Origin: JAHBWV01 sp964588385
Lineage (GTDB): Bacteria; Planctomycetota; Phycisphaerae; Phycisphaerales; UBA1924
Length of the DNA stretch: 64,000 bases
NCBI GenBank assembly: GCA_964588385.1
Contig: CAZPPG010000001.1
Coordinates: 88,844 to 152,843, forward strand
Direction of reading: 5' to 3'
The notes below the pieces were generated by a model that was not told the origin of the DNA, did no database searches, and saw nothing but the letters and a program-made list of their open reading frames with translations. How positions within the stretch are numbered: position 1 is the first letter of the stretch; each line of letters opens with the position of its first letter. The position numbers and the translations under genes are program-made. Below, one piece after another: positions 17,729-27,237 of the stretch.

Positions 17729-20700
17729 TCAGGGCTCGGGAGCCGCGATGACCAGCGTGACGCCCGAGGCGCTCACAAGGATGTGTCCGTCGAGCAGGGC
17801 GAGCCCGTCGGGGGGCATGAGCAGCGCCAGTTCGCGGGAAGCGACCAGGCGGGCGCTCGAGGTGTCCAGAACGCTGAGGGTGTAAGTTCTGCGTCCTTCG
17901 GGGGACTCCGTGGGTCGTGTGTCGATCGTGACCAGCGCATCTGCGCCCGCCTGAGCGGGGAGCAAGGAGTCTGAGGCGCTGATCGCGTCGGCGCCGACGC
18001 GCCGTCCTGCGGCGTCGTAGATCACCACGCCTCGGGGCGAGCAGAACGCCAGGCGGTCACCGAGCTTGCGTCCGACGACCCTCTGTCGCGTTCCGAGCCG
18101 GTCGTCGGAGCGGAGGGGATCCGGCTGCATCTGTCCGGTAGCGGCATCGGCAAGCCAGAGCGCCCGCGTGTTGTCGAGCATGAAGATGCTCGGTCCCATG
18201 ACCCATGCGTCGACGATGCGCTCCGCGGCGTCTCGGTACCGCGTCCAGTTGCGGCGGCCGCTCTCGGAGTTTGCGGAGAGGATCCCTTCCTCGAACCCGG
18301 CGAGCGTGTTGGCCTCCGCGTCGAGGCGCAGCCACATGATGTCGCCCGGAAGGTCGGTCGCGACGCTGAGCACGCGGTCTGCGTGCGCGTCGAGGGAGGC
18401 CATCACCGGCTTGAGCTCAATGGGCTGGTCGGGCGCGACTTGGCGCTCGGTGGAGCCTCCGACGACGATGATGCCCGCGCCGATGGCGACCTCGTAGACG
18501 CGATCGACGGGCGTGCGGGTGGCGTAGCGGACCGCGCCGGTGCCGGCGTTGATGGAGGCGAGGCGTCCGGCCCGCTCGGCGAGGACCAGGGTGTTGCCGT
18601 CGAGGGCGACGAGCAGGTCGGTGAGCGCGACGGTGCCCGCCGTGGGTGTGGCGATGGTGAGGGGGCGGCCGATCTGGTCGAGCATCCGGCGCTGGGACTG
18701 GGCGTCGAGCGGGAAGAGCGTGCGGAGACGCGGCGAGGTCCACGCGGTCTTGCCGGTCCGGGGGTCGATGCGCTCGATGGTCCCGCCGTCGGCGCCGACC
18801 CACTGCAGGTAGATCGCCTCGGCGTCCTGCCAGAGCACGCGCGGCGGCAACTCGCAGGGGCGACGCCAGATCTCGGTCACCGAGCCGGAGGACTGGGCCG
18901 GGCCGAATCCGGCGATGGCCTTTCCATCCGCTGAGATCATGAGTGCGAGCGTCGGTGAACCGTCGCGTTCGGCGGAGACGGACTGGGCGAGGGTCCAGCC
19001 GACGAGGGCCTGGGCGACCTCGGCACCGGACGGCGGGCCCACGCGGGCCAGGCGCGAGCGCTCGGCCATGCGGGTGCGGGCCTGGAGCAGCGCGGCCCCG
19101 ACATCGACCGGGCGACCGGCGAGGGTGGGGGCGACGCCGGGCCAGCGCGCGAAGCGGGCCGCGGCCAGTTCCAGCGCGTCGATTGCGTCGGACTCGGCGA
19201 GGGCGAGGATCGTTGCCCCGGCGATCTCCGGCGCATCGGTCGGATCGAGCCAGACGCCGGCGAGCGTGGCCCACTCGACAAATGAGGCGGCGGCGCGGAG
19301 GTCGCCCAGCGCGCCCGAGCGGTCCCCAGCTTCGAGACGAGACGCCGCGGCGCGACGGAGCGCGGCGACGACAACGGCGGAGGCGGGGTAGCGATCGGCG
19401 ATCTGGGCGAGCTGGTCCGGGTCGGCCGGAGCGCGGAGGAGCGCGTCCCTGGCCTCGATGTCAAAGAGTTCGTAGGCGCGCGGGCCGGCGCTGAGCACCA
19501 GGGCCCGCAGGCGCGAGGTTGCTTCGGTGGCGGCACGGATGGAGAGGCCGGGTGTGCGATGGATCGCGTTCGCGAGTGAGGGATTGGCGAGCACGCGCTG
19601 GTAGATCTCGATCGCTTCGCCCACGCGTGACTGGGCGGCGCGGAGGCGTCCGGCGGCCATAGCGTGGGTGACCTGTTCATCCGGCGACGAGCAGACGCGT
19701 CCGAGACGATCGACGAGCGCGTCCAGAAGGGCCAGATCGTCGATGCGGGGTGTGGTCCCCGGAAGCTCAGAGGGAGGCGCGTCGGCGCTCCATCCAATCG
19801 CGCTGGCGCCGATGAGCGATTCGAGCAGGGTCACGACGCGCCGGCGAGCATCTTCGGAAGAGGGTGAGCCGGCGGTGCGCTCCGCGACCTCGATGGCGCG
19901 ATCCAGGGCGGGCACAACCTCGGCCCAGCGGCGCGAGCGGGAGGCCAGATCGGCGAACGTGATGGCCGGGCCCGCGTCGTCTCCGGCCCGGTCGACACGC
20001 TCGCGAAGCAGCCCGGAGGCCACGTCCCACACGAGGTAGCTGTGGATCTCGCGATGATCGACCACGACCACCTGACCGTCGGCCAGCGCGAGGTTGCCCG
20101 TTCGCTCCAAAGGGGCGGAGATCGGCTCACGCGGGTTCTTCGGATCGATCAGCACAAGGCCGGAGCGAGTCGGAGCGGCCAGAAGCCCGCCCGCGTCGAA
20201 CACGCGACCGGTCATGGAGCCGGCGTCGCCTTCCAGGGGCACGCTGGTCCGCACCTGCGCCGTGTCAAAGTCGGCAAAGTCAACGAACGCGATCCGCCGA
20301 TCGCCGACGGCAGCGATGTCCGGACCGATGCGCACCAGGTATCGCGCCTGCTCCAGCGCCCCGACCGAGCGGCTTGCCAGGAGGCGCCCGGTCTCAAGGT
20401 CCAGGCGGACCAGGTCCAGCCGATCCGGCGTCAGCGTGACCAGGCCGCCGGCGTGCTTCCCACCCGTCGCGCCCTCATCGGCGCCCTCGTCGATGAGGGG
20501 CATGACGGTGCCCCAAGGCCACCCGGCCACGGTGTTGATGAGTGTGGTGGAGGGGATGCGCCGGATCCAGACGATGCGGCCGCTGGAGGCCTCGAGTGCG
20601 CTGATGACCCCCACCTCGTCGGTGCGATAGACGATGCCTCGGTAGAGCACCGCGCCCTCCGTGGAGCGCCCGCCGCGGCTGGTGGACTGGATGCCCGCGC

Positions 20701-22006
20701 TGCCGATGGTGGTTGTCCAGAGGAGCGTGCCGTCACGCAGATCGATGCCCACCATCGCGATGGAGACGAGCCGTCGCTGCGGAACGTGCTTGCGCACGGC
20801 GGCGATGACGGTTGTGCCGTCCACCAGGAGCGGCCCGCGCACGGATCCGCCAACGAGTTGGGGGTCCAGATCGACGACGTCGACGGACCACACGAGGCGG
20901 CCGGTGCCGCGATCAATGGCGTGGATCCGCGGATCGCCGGAGCGGCCGTTGCCGCTGGCGACGCCGGTGGTGGCGAGCACGATGCCGCGCGTGAGCGTGA
21001 CGGTGTTGCCGTCGTCGAAGCCCCGTGAGTAGGCGCGGTCGTTGGGGCGCCGGCCGAACTCGAGCGGCTCATAGCGGGCCTCGGCGTCCAGCGGACGCGT
21101 GCGCCAGCGCTCCTCCAGCGTGAAGCGGTCGAGCGCGGCGATCGTTGCCCCATCGTTCAGATAGATGGTCTCGCCCGCGATGGTGGGGAAGGCCCAGGCG
21201 GGCTCAACCATCGGCGCGGCGCCCGTGGCTCGGCGGACCTGCTCGATCGCGTCATCGCGATCGTTTGTTCCGCGCGTGGAGAAGGGCGATGAACGGATCG
21301 GCGTCCACACCATGTCGCCGATGACCGGGCGGTCGCCGCGCTCGAAGGCCGAGTGGATCGGCTCGTTCAGCAGCGGCGGGTGATCGATGGCCTTGTGGGG
21401 CGGCGCGACCGCTCTGGCGCGGGCGGCGAACCCCTCGGCCCACGTCCAGGTTGAGGGGCGATCGAGGTAGCCGGCGATCTGGGAGGCGAGCGAGGCGGCG
21501 GCCCGCGCGATCTCCGGGTCGTCCCGATCGGGGTGTGCCGCCAGGGGGGCGAGCGTCAGGCGTGCGGCCTCGAAGCGTGATGCTTCCAGGTGGCCCTGGG
21601 CGATGCGGAGCGTGCCGATTGCGCCCGCGCGCGTAAGGAAGTTCGAGGTTTCAAGGCGCGCGTGCTCGGCGCGAGAGAGGAGGAGGTCGGCGACGGGGCC
21701 CTGCGTCTGGCGATAGGCGTCCAGCAGGGCAGGATCGGCGAGGATGGCGTCGTGCACGCGTCGGCGAACGGTGACGAAGATGTCCGAATCGCCGGGAAGT
21801 TCCAGGGCGCGATGGGGCTCGCTATCGAGCAGGCGCTGGAGCGAACGCACCGATTCGGAGAGATTGCCGGCGTTGACCAGCTCCGGGAGGCGGGAGAGGG
21901 TGTCGCGCGCGGCGGTGGAATCGTCGACATAGACCGGGTTGATCCCCTGCGGGCTCGCGCCGAGGGCGAGCAGGGCGATCAGCGCGACTGCTATCGGACG
22001 ATGCAC
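17729..22006 (-). CDS. Large exported PQQ-propeller (BamB-like) protein with helical repeat region
   Basis: 1425 residues. The GTG start at 22006 has an excellent AGGAGGAGC site 9 bases upstream. A short signal peptide (IAVALIALLALGASPQG) is followed by an alpha-helical TPR-like stretch (about residues 30-180: LVNAGNLSESVRSLQRLLDS, HLEASRFEAARLTLAPLA). Then come blades of PQQ-binding-like propeller repeats, with the Asp-x-x-Thr-Gly-x-x-x-Trp pattern: IDRGTGRLVWSVDV, IDLRDGTLLWTTTI, LEASSGRIVWIRRI. A second helical-repeat region and a second propeller (IDPRTGKTAWTSP, INAGTGAVRYATR) follow. The two-propeller layout suggests a periplasmic scaffold. BamB is a fold analogy only. It is divergent from the membrane protein at 22163. 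Confidence 0.82.
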   Translation of the reverse strand: MHRPIAVALIALLALGASPQGINPVYVDDSTAARDTLSRLPELVNAGNLSESVRSLQRLLDSEPHRALELPGDSDIFVTVRRRVHDAILADPALLDAYRQTQGPVADLLLSRAEHARLETSNFLTRAGAIGTLRIAQGHLEASRFEAARLTLAPLAAHPDRDDPEIARAAASLASQIAGYLDRPSTWTWAEGFAARARAVAPPHKAIDHPPLLNEPIHSAFERGDRPVIGDMVWTPIRSSPFSTRGTNDRDDAIEQVRRATGAAPMVEPAWAFPTIAGETIYLNDGATIAALDRFTLEERWRTRPLDAEARYEPLEFGRRPNDRAYSRGFDDGNTVTLTRGIVLATTGVASGNGRSGDPRIHAIDRGTGRLVWSVDVVDLDPQLVGGSVRGPLLVDGTTVIAAVRKHVPQRRLVSIAMVGIDLRDGTLLWTTTIGSAGIQSTSRGGRSTEGAVLYRGIVYRTDEVGVISALEASSGRIVWIRRIPSTTLINTVAGWPWGTVMPLIDEGADEGATGGKHAGGLVTLTPDRLDLVRLDLETGRLLASRSVGALEQARYLVRIGPDIAAVGDRRIAFVDFADFDTAQVRTSVPLEGDAGSMTGRVFDAGGLLAAPTRSGLVLIDPKNPREPISAPLERTGNLALADGQVVVVDHREIHSYLVWDVASGLLRERVDRAGDDAGPAITFADLASRSRRWAEVVPALDRAIEVAERTAGSPSSEDARRRVVTLLESLIGASAIGWSADAPPSELPGTTPRIDDLALLDALVDRLGRVCSSPDEQVTHAMAAGRLRAAQSRVGEAIEIYQRVLANPSLANAIHRTPGLSIRAATEATSRLRALVLSAGPRAYELFDIEARDALLRAPADPDQLAQIADRYPASAVVVAALRRAAASRLEAGDRSGALGDLRAAASFVEWATLAGVWLDPTDAPEIAGATILALAESDAIDALELAAARFARWPGVAPTLAGRPVDVGAALLQARTRMAERSRLARVGPPSGAEVAQALVGWTLAQSVSAERDGSPTLALMISADGKAIAGFGPAQSSGSVTEIWRRPCELPPRVLWQDAEAIYLQWVGADGGTIERIDPRTGKTAWTSPRLRTLFPLDAQSQRRMLDQIGRPLTIATPTAGTVALTDLLVALDGNTLVLAERAGRLASINAGTGAVRYATRTPVDRVYEVAIGAGIIVVGGSTERQVAPDQPIELKPVMASLDAHADRVLSVATDLPGDIMWLRLDAEANTLAGFEEGILSANSESGRRNWTRYRDAAERIVDAWVMGPSIFMLDNTRALWLADAATGQMQPDPLRSDDRLGTRQRVVGRKLGDRLAFCSPRGVVIYDAAGRRVGADAISASDSLLPAQAGADALVTIDTRPTESPEGRRTYTLSVLDTSSARLVASRELALLMPPDGLALLDGHILVSASGVTLVIAAPEP

Positions 22007-22162
22007 GCGAGGGCTCCTCCTGCCGCTTTGTCCGGACAGATCGTCCGGAGACCCGCCAGATCATCCCATCGGAATGTCCGCACGCCACCCTGAGCCGGAT
22101 CGCTCAACCCTGGATGGTGACGGGCCGAATGGGCCGTTGTGATCGAGAAGGTCTCACACTTC

Positions 22163-22633
22163 ATGGGCAGGATAAGCCCCGATCGGGGCCGGAAGGGTCG
22201 GCTGCTGACTCCTTCCCCGGGGGCGATGAGGGAGGCGGGGGGCTGGGGAGGCCGCGGGGCTCGGGTTGTCACGCTCGTGGTGCTCACCGTGCTCGTCTCG
22301 CTCGCGGATCTTTACATGACGCTCGTGTACGCGACCTCGGTCGGCCTTCATGAGGGCAACCCGCTGGCTCGGGCGGTCATGCTCTACAACTGCCCATGGG
22401 TGGTTGTTGCGTTCCGTGCCCTCACGATCACGCTCTTTGCGATTGTGCTGATCCGCGTCCGCGCCCATCGGAGCGCCGAGATCGCGGCGTGGTCGTGCGC
22501 GCTGGTCATGGGGTGGCTGATGGTGCGATGGCACGAGTACAACGCTCACACCCACGAGCTCTCCACCGCGCTCGCGGCGGTCGACGAGCATGGCCTGACG
22601 GATTTCGTGACCATCTCGTCCCAGGATCGCTGA
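22163..22633 (+). CDS. Small inner-membrane protein, DUF5658-like
   Basis: About 156 residues with three predicted membrane helices (VVTLVVLTVLVSLADLYMTL, VVVAFRALTITLFAIVLIRV, IAAWSCALVMGWLMV). The pattern DLYMTL followed by HEGNPLAR resembles the D-x-x-x-T ... E-x-NP signature of DUF5658-type proteins, whose function is unknown. The start is not certain: GTG 22139, ATG 22163 and ATG 22226 are all in frame and none has a strong ribosome site; the first ~30 residues before the first helix are Gly/Arg-rich. Upstream lies the divergent large propeller gene; downstream, 52 bases away, is a lipoprotein gene on the same strand. Confidence 0.7.
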   Translation: MGRISPDRGRKGRLLTPSPGAMREAGGWGGRGARVVTLVVLTVLVSLADLYMTLVYATSVGLHEGNPLARAVMLYNCPWVVVAFRALTITLFAIVLIRVRAHRSAEIAAWSCALVMGWLMVRWHEYNAHTHELSTALAAVDEHGLTDFVTISSQDR

Positions 22634-22685
22634 GCCCCGCATCCCCCGGCGACGCCCGCGTCCCCGGCGTGGTACCCTCTGGGCG

Positions 22686-23183
22686 ATGATTCGCCCGATT
22701 CTGCCATTGGTCGTTGTCGTCGCCCTGCTCTCGGGGTGCTCCACATACAAGGCCCCGACGTTCAAGGTCGCGGGTGTGCAGCTCCGTGAACAGAACGAGC
22801 GCGGCACCGAGCTGCTCTTCCAGATTGAGGCGGCGAATCCCAACGGTCGCGAGGTTCCGCTCCACGAGGCGGACTACGCCCTCTTCGTGGATGGGCGCGA
22901 GGTCTTCCGGGCTGTCCGCACCCCGGAGACAACGCTCCGCCGCTACGGCGTGCAGCGATTCACCCTGCCTGTGGTCATTCCGACCACCGATATGCCGGAG
23001 GGCGTCCGCTTCCCCTACCGGTTCGAGGGGACCGTGACGTACGTCATGCCTGGCGCGCTGGCGGAGATCCTCTTCGACCGGGAACTCAAGCGTCCGAAGG
23101 CGGGGCTGAGCGACACCGGCACGCTGGACCTGACGGAGGCATTGGCGCCCGGGGTTCCGACGGTGATCACGCGCGGCGAGTGA
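22686..23183 (+). CDS. Lipoprotein with LEA14-like (WHy) domain
   Basis: 165 residues. The leader MIRPILPLVVVVALLSGCST carries a lipobox (LSGC), so the mature protein should be lipid-anchored at Cys18. The body (FKVAGVQLREQNERGTELLFQIEAANPNGREVPLHEADYALFVDGREV, quoted here as a region of residues about 26-75) follows the LEA14/WHy pattern of a beta-sandwich with the NPN turn. Such domains occur in desiccation-related and unknown envelope proteins. Codon use is normal. It probably belongs with the membrane-protein gene just upstream. Function unknown beyond envelope location. Confidence 0.8.
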   Translation: MIRPILPLVVVVALLSGCSTYKAPTFKVAGVQLREQNERGTELLFQIEAANPNGREVPLHEADYALFVDGREVFRAVRTPETTLRRYGVQRFTLPVVIPTTDMPEGVRFPYRFEGTVTYVMPGALAEILFDRELKRPKAGLSDTGTLDLTEALAPGVPTVITRGE

Positions 23184-23557
23184 GCGGCGGGGCCGCGCTG
23201 GCGGGGCTTGCCTTTCCATAGGGTGTTTGCCTTCTGCATGGACTGGGATGTGGCGTTCCGCGGGTCGGGCATGATCGTGGCTGAAGGTGGATTGACGGGG
23301 TCGCCTTGACGCGGGGGCCTCTTGACGCGACACTTGCCGGCCCGGCACCGGGACGGAGGCGTCCCGGCGGTTCAGGCGGGCGGGACGGATCCCCGCGTCG
23401 GTCTGGGTCGTACAGTGCGCTCACGGATGGTCTTGGCGGCATGGAAGGGTGGGGGGGCGGTGCGGGGGTCGGGCGCGGCCATTCGTGATGGACGCGGAAG
23501 TTCGGTGCATTCTCGCCGGCGATAGGGCCGGCGCAACTCCAGCGGAGCGAGGCATCT
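23184..23557. other. Intergenic region with one GC-rich hairpin
   Basis: 374 bases with no convincing gene. A perfect 8-bp stem, CCGGGACG with CGTCCCGG around GAGG (23348-23367), might be a weak terminator for the lipoprotein gene, but it lacks a T-run. A short CGCCGG/CCGGCG stem lies near 23515-23535, just before the next gene, whose ribosome site is GCGAGG. Confidence 0.4.
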
Positions 23558-24925
23558 ATGGCGGGTCGAGGCGGCGCGGGCGTGGGAATGATCGTGACGG
23601 TCTCGGTGCTCGGCGTGCTCGCGCTGGCGCTGTTCGTGCTCACGGTGGTTTTCTACGGGAACTACCAGGGCGCCAAGCGTGAGCTTGACGCGAACGTCGC
23701 CCAGATGTCGGACTTCGTCCGGCCTGATGAGAAGGAACGCGACGATGTGCGCGCGATCCGGCAGGCCGCGAGCGAGTCGCGCAAGAGCGTCGTGGGCTAC
23801 CTGCAGGATTCCATGCAGACGACGATGCGTCGTGTGACGGGCTCGCAGCGTGACACCGTCGCGCAGCTTGAGACTCGTCTTGGCCAGATCCCGGGGGCCG
23901 AGGGTTCGGCCCTTCTGCAGGTCGTGCAGGATCTGAACGCCAACGTGGCGCGACTGACCAGTGAGCTGGAGCAGGCCGATGCCGATCGCCAGCGCGCTCT
24001 TGAGGACCTTGCCAACGAGTCCGAGCGCGTGGCCCGCATGCAGGAGAGCCACAACACCGCTGTTGCGGCCCTCAACGCCGAGATCGGCACCTACAAGGCC
24101 GAGGTCGACTCCTATCGCGACGGGATCAACGACACACGCAAGGACATGGACGCCCGCGTCGAGCGCCTGCTCACCGATCGTCGCGACACGGAGGCCCAGC
24201 TCTCCGAGCGCATCCGGCAGTTGCAGGATCAGAACCTGGTCCTCCAGAGCCAGGTCGCTCAGCTCCGCGGCGAGAAGAACAAGGACATCCTGAAGCCCGA
24301 GGACGAGTACGCCCTGGTCGACGGCCAGATCGCGGGCATCGACAGCGGCGCGGGCCGGGTCTTCATCAATCTGGGGCGCGCCCAGAAGGTGCGCCTGGGC
24401 ATGACGTTCTCCGTGTACAGCTCGGCGACGGAGCTGCGGCCGGATGAGACCGGCGCGTACCCGCGCGGGAAGGCTTCGATTGAGGTGATCGCCGTTGACG
24501 ACGGGTCGTCGACCTGCCGCGTGCTCACGGAGAGCAAGGGCAACCCGGTCGTGAAGGGCGACGTGATCGCCAATGCCGTGTACGACCCCACCAAGTCCTA
24601 CAAGTTCGTCGTGTGGGGCAACTTCGACGCCGATCGCGACGGGCGCAGCTCGCCGCAGGAGAAGATGGACATCGAGGCGATGATCCTGGCTTGGGGTGGC
24701 GAGGTTGTTGAGGAGTTGACGGGCGACGTGGACTTCCTGGTCCTGGGCGAGCGTCCGATCCTGCCCCCGCCCCCGCGCCCGGGCAGCCCGATCGAGATCA
24801 TGCAGGAGTACATCCGTCTGGACCGTACCGTTCAGCGGTACAACGACCTCTTCAATCAGGGCGTCGCCACCGGCATGCCCGTGCTGAACGAGAACCGCCT
24901 GTACACACTGATCGGCCGCCCCTGA
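23558..24925 (+). CDS. Membrane-anchored coiled-coil protein with BRCT-like C-terminal region
   Basis: 455 residues. One N-terminal membrane helix (GMIVTVSVLGVLALALFVLT) is followed by a long coiled coil (about residues 35-240; heptads such as LNANVARLTSELEQADADRQ and LSERIRQLQDQNLVLQSQVA). Next is a beta-rich domain (DGQIAGIDSGAGRVFINLG, VRLGMTFSVYS, KGDVIANAVYDP). Near the C-terminus, YKFVVWGNFD with EKMDIEAMILAWGGEVVEEL and DFLVLGERP resembles a BRCT fold (strand, helix, GG, strand). Most of the protein lies outside the cytoplasm if the helix is a signal anchor. I do not recognise the family; a scaffolding role in the envelope is a guess. Confidence 0.75.
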   Translation: MAGRGGAGVGMIVTVSVLGVLALALFVLTVVFYGNYQGAKRELDANVAQMSDFVRPDEKERDDVRAIRQAASESRKSVVGYLQDSMQTTMRRVTGSQRDTVAQLETRLGQIPGAEGSALLQVVQDLNANVARLTSELEQADADRQRALEDLANESERVARMQESHNTAVAALNAEIGTYKAEVDSYRDGINDTRKDMDARVERLLTDRRDTEAQLSERIRQLQDQNLVLQSQVAQLRGEKNKDILKPEDEYALVDGQIAGIDSGAGRVFINLGRAQKVRLGMTFSVYSSATELRPDETGAYPRGKASIEVIAVDDGSSTCRVLTESKGNPVVKGDVIANAVYDPTKSYKFVVWGNFDADRDGRSSPQEKMDIEAMILAWGGEVVEELTGDVDFLVLGERPILPPPPRPGSPIEIMQEYIRLDRTVQRYNDLFNQGVATGMPVLNENRLYTLIGRP

Positions 24926-24967
24926 GGTGGTGCGGCTCTGAGGTCTCGACATCTTGAAGTGAACCAC

Positions 24968-24993
24968 GCGGGCTCCGAGCGATCGGGGCCCGC
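24968..24993 (+). terminator. Probable intrinsic terminator
   Basis: GCGGGCTCCGA pairs with TCGGGGCCCGC (one G-U) around a GCGA tetraloop, 42 bases after the stop at 24925. The tail TGCCGTT is T-poor, so efficiency is uncertain. Confidence 0.55.
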
Positions 24994-25043
24994 TGCCGTT
25001 CAGGCACGGATAGACTCGCACGCGACAGGACGGCGCGACAGGC

Positions 25044-26231
25044 ATGGGCAAGAAGAAGGGGCCCCCCGAGGCCCTGCACATTCCGATCTATTACGCGATG
25101 CGGGCCGCGACTTCGCTGCCGCTCGTGGTCGGCGCACCCGCCGCGATGGGTGCGGCCCGCGCCATCGGATCGGCGTATGCCAAGCTGCCATCCAACCGCA
25201 AGCGCCTGGCCCGCGCGGTCGAGAATCTGGAGCAGGCGTTCCCCGATTGGACCGCAGACCAACGCCGGGCCGTCGCGGTTCATGCGTACCAGCACCTGTT
25301 TGAACTCGCCGTGGAGGTGCTGTACACGCCGCGTCTGCTGAGCGAGGACGCCTGGGTCCGTCACGCGCGGATCGACGGCGTGTTCGGCGCGATCCGTGAC
25401 CTGGTCTCCGGCAAGCCGACGCTGCTGCTCTGCGGCCACTGCGGCAACTGGGAGGCGCTCGGCTACATCATGGCCCTTCTGGGCTTTCCGATGCACGCCG
25501 TCTATCGCCCGCTGGACATGAAGCCGCTGGACCAATGGGTGCGCGATGTGCGAGGGCGGCGCGGCCTGGTGCTGGTGGACAAGTTTGGCGCGATGGACTC
25601 GCTGGGGCAGACGGTGGCCGCGGGCGCGCCGGTGGGCTTCGTCGCCGACCAGAACGCGGGCGACCGGGGCATCTTTGTGCCCTTCTTCGGGCGACTGGCA
25701 TCCACGTACAAATCGATCGGCCTCTTGGCCATTCACGCACAGGCGACGCTGGTGATCGCAACATGTGTGCGCACGGAGCCGGAGGCCCCGGGCGTGAGCC
25801 GCATGGGCGGGTTGGTCGAGGCGACGGCGAGCGACACGGAGGGCGGCGGGCAGTTCGGTGGTCCCGGGCACGGTGGCCAGGGGAGCAGCGCGTGGTTCAG
25901 CCGCGAGGGGCTGCGATACCAGATCAGGATCGCGGACGTCTTCGGCCCGGACGCCTGGCGGGACGCGCCGGACCCGCTGTATTACATCACGGCCCGGTAC
26001 CGTCGGGCCATCGAGCAGACGGTGCGATGGGCCCCGGAGCAGTACCTCTGGATGCACCGGATCTGGAAGAGCCGCCCGCCTCACGAGCGGAACGACAAGC
26101 CCTTCCCCGATTCGCTGCGGACCAAGTTGGCCCAACTGCCTTGGATGACGGAGGCGGATGTCGCGGCGGTGGTGGCCCGCTCAGACCGGGACCGCGACAT
26201 GCTCCGCCACATGACCGTCAAGCGGGGGTGA
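25044..26231 (+). CDS. LpxL/HtrB-type lysophospholipid acyltransferase
   Basis: 395 residues of the lauroyl/myristoyl acyltransferase family, which adds secondary acyl chains to lipid A-like glycolipids at the inner-membrane inner face. The catalytic HX4E motif is GHCGNWEALG (His about residue 132). It is followed by VYRPLDMKPLDQWV, GAPVGFVADQNAGDRGIFVPFFGRLA and the terminal YLWMHRIWKSRPP, all typical positions. An N-terminal segment (MRAATSLPLVVGAPAAMGAA) may associate with the membrane. A low-complexity stretch around residues 255-285 (GGLVEATASDTEGGGQFGGP) is an insertion not seen in usual family members. Confident family; exact acyl donor and glycolipid unknown. Confidence 0.88.
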   Translation: MGKKKGPPEALHIPIYYAMRAATSLPLVVGAPAAMGAARAIGSAYAKLPSNRKRLARAVENLEQAFPDWTADQRRAVAVHAYQHLFELAVEVLYTPRLLSEDAWVRHARIDGVFGAIRDLVSGKPTLLLCGHCGNWEALGYIMALLGFPMHAVYRPLDMKPLDQWVRDVRGRRGLVLVDKFGAMDSLGQTVAAGAPVGFVADQNAGDRGIFVPFFGRLASTYKSIGLLAIHAQATLVIATCVRTEPEAPGVSRMGGLVEATASDTEGGGQFGGPGHGGQGSSAWFSREGLRYQIRIADVFGPDAWRDAPDPLYYITARYRRAIEQTVRWAPEQYLWMHRIWKSRPPHERNDKPFPDSLRTKLAQLPWMTEADVAAVVARSDRDRDMLRHMTVKRG

Positions 26232-26410
26232 GGGGCATCGTGCGTCGGCGTCTGCCTCCTGCAACGGAAGGGTGACGGGCGACGTACCATCAGCGGCACG
26301 GGCCCACAGGGGCTCGACGGCGGGCGCAGGCGACCCGGCGGAAACCGGGGAGGGCGATGGTGGGGCGGCCCGAGAAACGGTCCTTGCAGCAAGGGCCACG
26401 GAGAGGAACC

Positions 26411-26812
26411 ATGTCCGCAGCGCGGCTGGATCAGGCGAAGATTCTGATCGTCGATGACGATCCCGATGTCCTTGAATCGATCGAGGCGGCCCTGGAATCC
26501 GAGGGCGCGCTCACCATGACCTGCATGGACGGCAACGAGGCGGTTGAGCTCTGCCTGGAGCACAAGCCGGAGCTGGTCGTCCTGGACATGATGCTCCCCA
26601 GTCGCTCGGGCTTCCTGGTGCTTGAGCGGATCAAGGGGCGCGAGGACAGCCCTATGGTGGTGATGGTGACGGCCAACTCCGGCAAGCGTCACCAGGCGTA
26701 CGCGGAGTCTCTGGGCGTGGACGGGTACCTTCTGAAACCCTTCCCTCTGGAGCGACTTCTGGACAAGGCGGTTGAACTGCTCAAGCGTCGAGCCGATGAA
26801 CAGCGGGTATGA
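26411..26812 (+). CDS. Single-domain response regulator (CheY-like receiver)
   Basis: 133 residues from ATG 26411, preceded by GAGAGG; the longer in-frame start at 26357 adds a Gly/Arg-rich leader. A complete receiver: the acidic pair in LIVDDDPDV, the phosphorylatable Asp in LVVLDMMLPSRSG, the Thr in VMVTANSG and the Lys in YLLKPF. There is no output domain, so it acts by protein contact, as in chemotaxis or phosphorelays. No kinase gene is adjacent. The next gene overlaps its stop by ATGA, suggesting coupled translation. Confidence 0.9.
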   Translation: MSAARLDQAKILIVDDDPDVLESIEAALESEGALTMTCMDGNEAVELCLEHKPELVVLDMMLPSRSGFLVLERIKGREDSPMVVMVTANSGKRHQAYAESLGVDGYLLKPFPLERLLDKAVELLKRRADEQRV

Positions 26813-27204
26813 ACGGGCCCGCCCATGTCGGTTTGGGTGATCAAGCGAGGGATCTTGTGGCGTCGAAGCGACTTCTGGTACTCGTCCCCGCGCCCGCGAA
26901 CGGTCCCAATGGCCCCCTGCCCCCGACGGGCATCCTCGGCACCGTGCGAGAGATCCGCGCCAAGCTGGCCTCTTTCAACACGGCCTCCGACGGCGGCACA
27001 AAGAAGTCGCTGGGCACGGAGATCCTGTACGGCCCGGGCATTCTGGTTGAGCTTCCCAGCGGGCAGGACGAGGTGAACCAGGCGCTGGTGACGCTCGTTG
27101 AAGAGGACATCGCCTGGCCCGTGCTGATGCGTCTCTGCCGCACGCAGAACTGGGCCCTGCAGGACCCGAGCACCGGCCGGATTTTCGGCGCCCACCAGAT
27201 GTGA
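26809..27204 (+). CDS. Hypothetical protein coupled to receiver gene
   Basis: 131 residues that I do not recognise. It starts at ATG 26809, overlapping the receiver's stop (ATGA); GTG 26860 is an alternative. It has no signal or membrane segment. The central block TEILYGPGILVELPSGQD followed by NQALVTLVEEDIAWPVLMRL looks like an alpha/beta domain, and a Pro/Gly-rich stretch lies near residues 27-42. Overlap with the response regulator hints at a shared pathway, but no function is inferred. Confidence 0.65.
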   Translation: MNGPAHVGLGDQARDLVASKRLLVLVPAPANGPNGPLPPTGILGTVREIRAKLASFNTASDGGTKKSLGTEILYGPGILVELPSGQDEVNQALVTLVEEDIAWPVLMRLCRTQNWALQDPSTGRIFGAHQM

Positions 27205-27237
27205 TCCAGACGATGGAGCCCAGAGGGAGCATCACGC

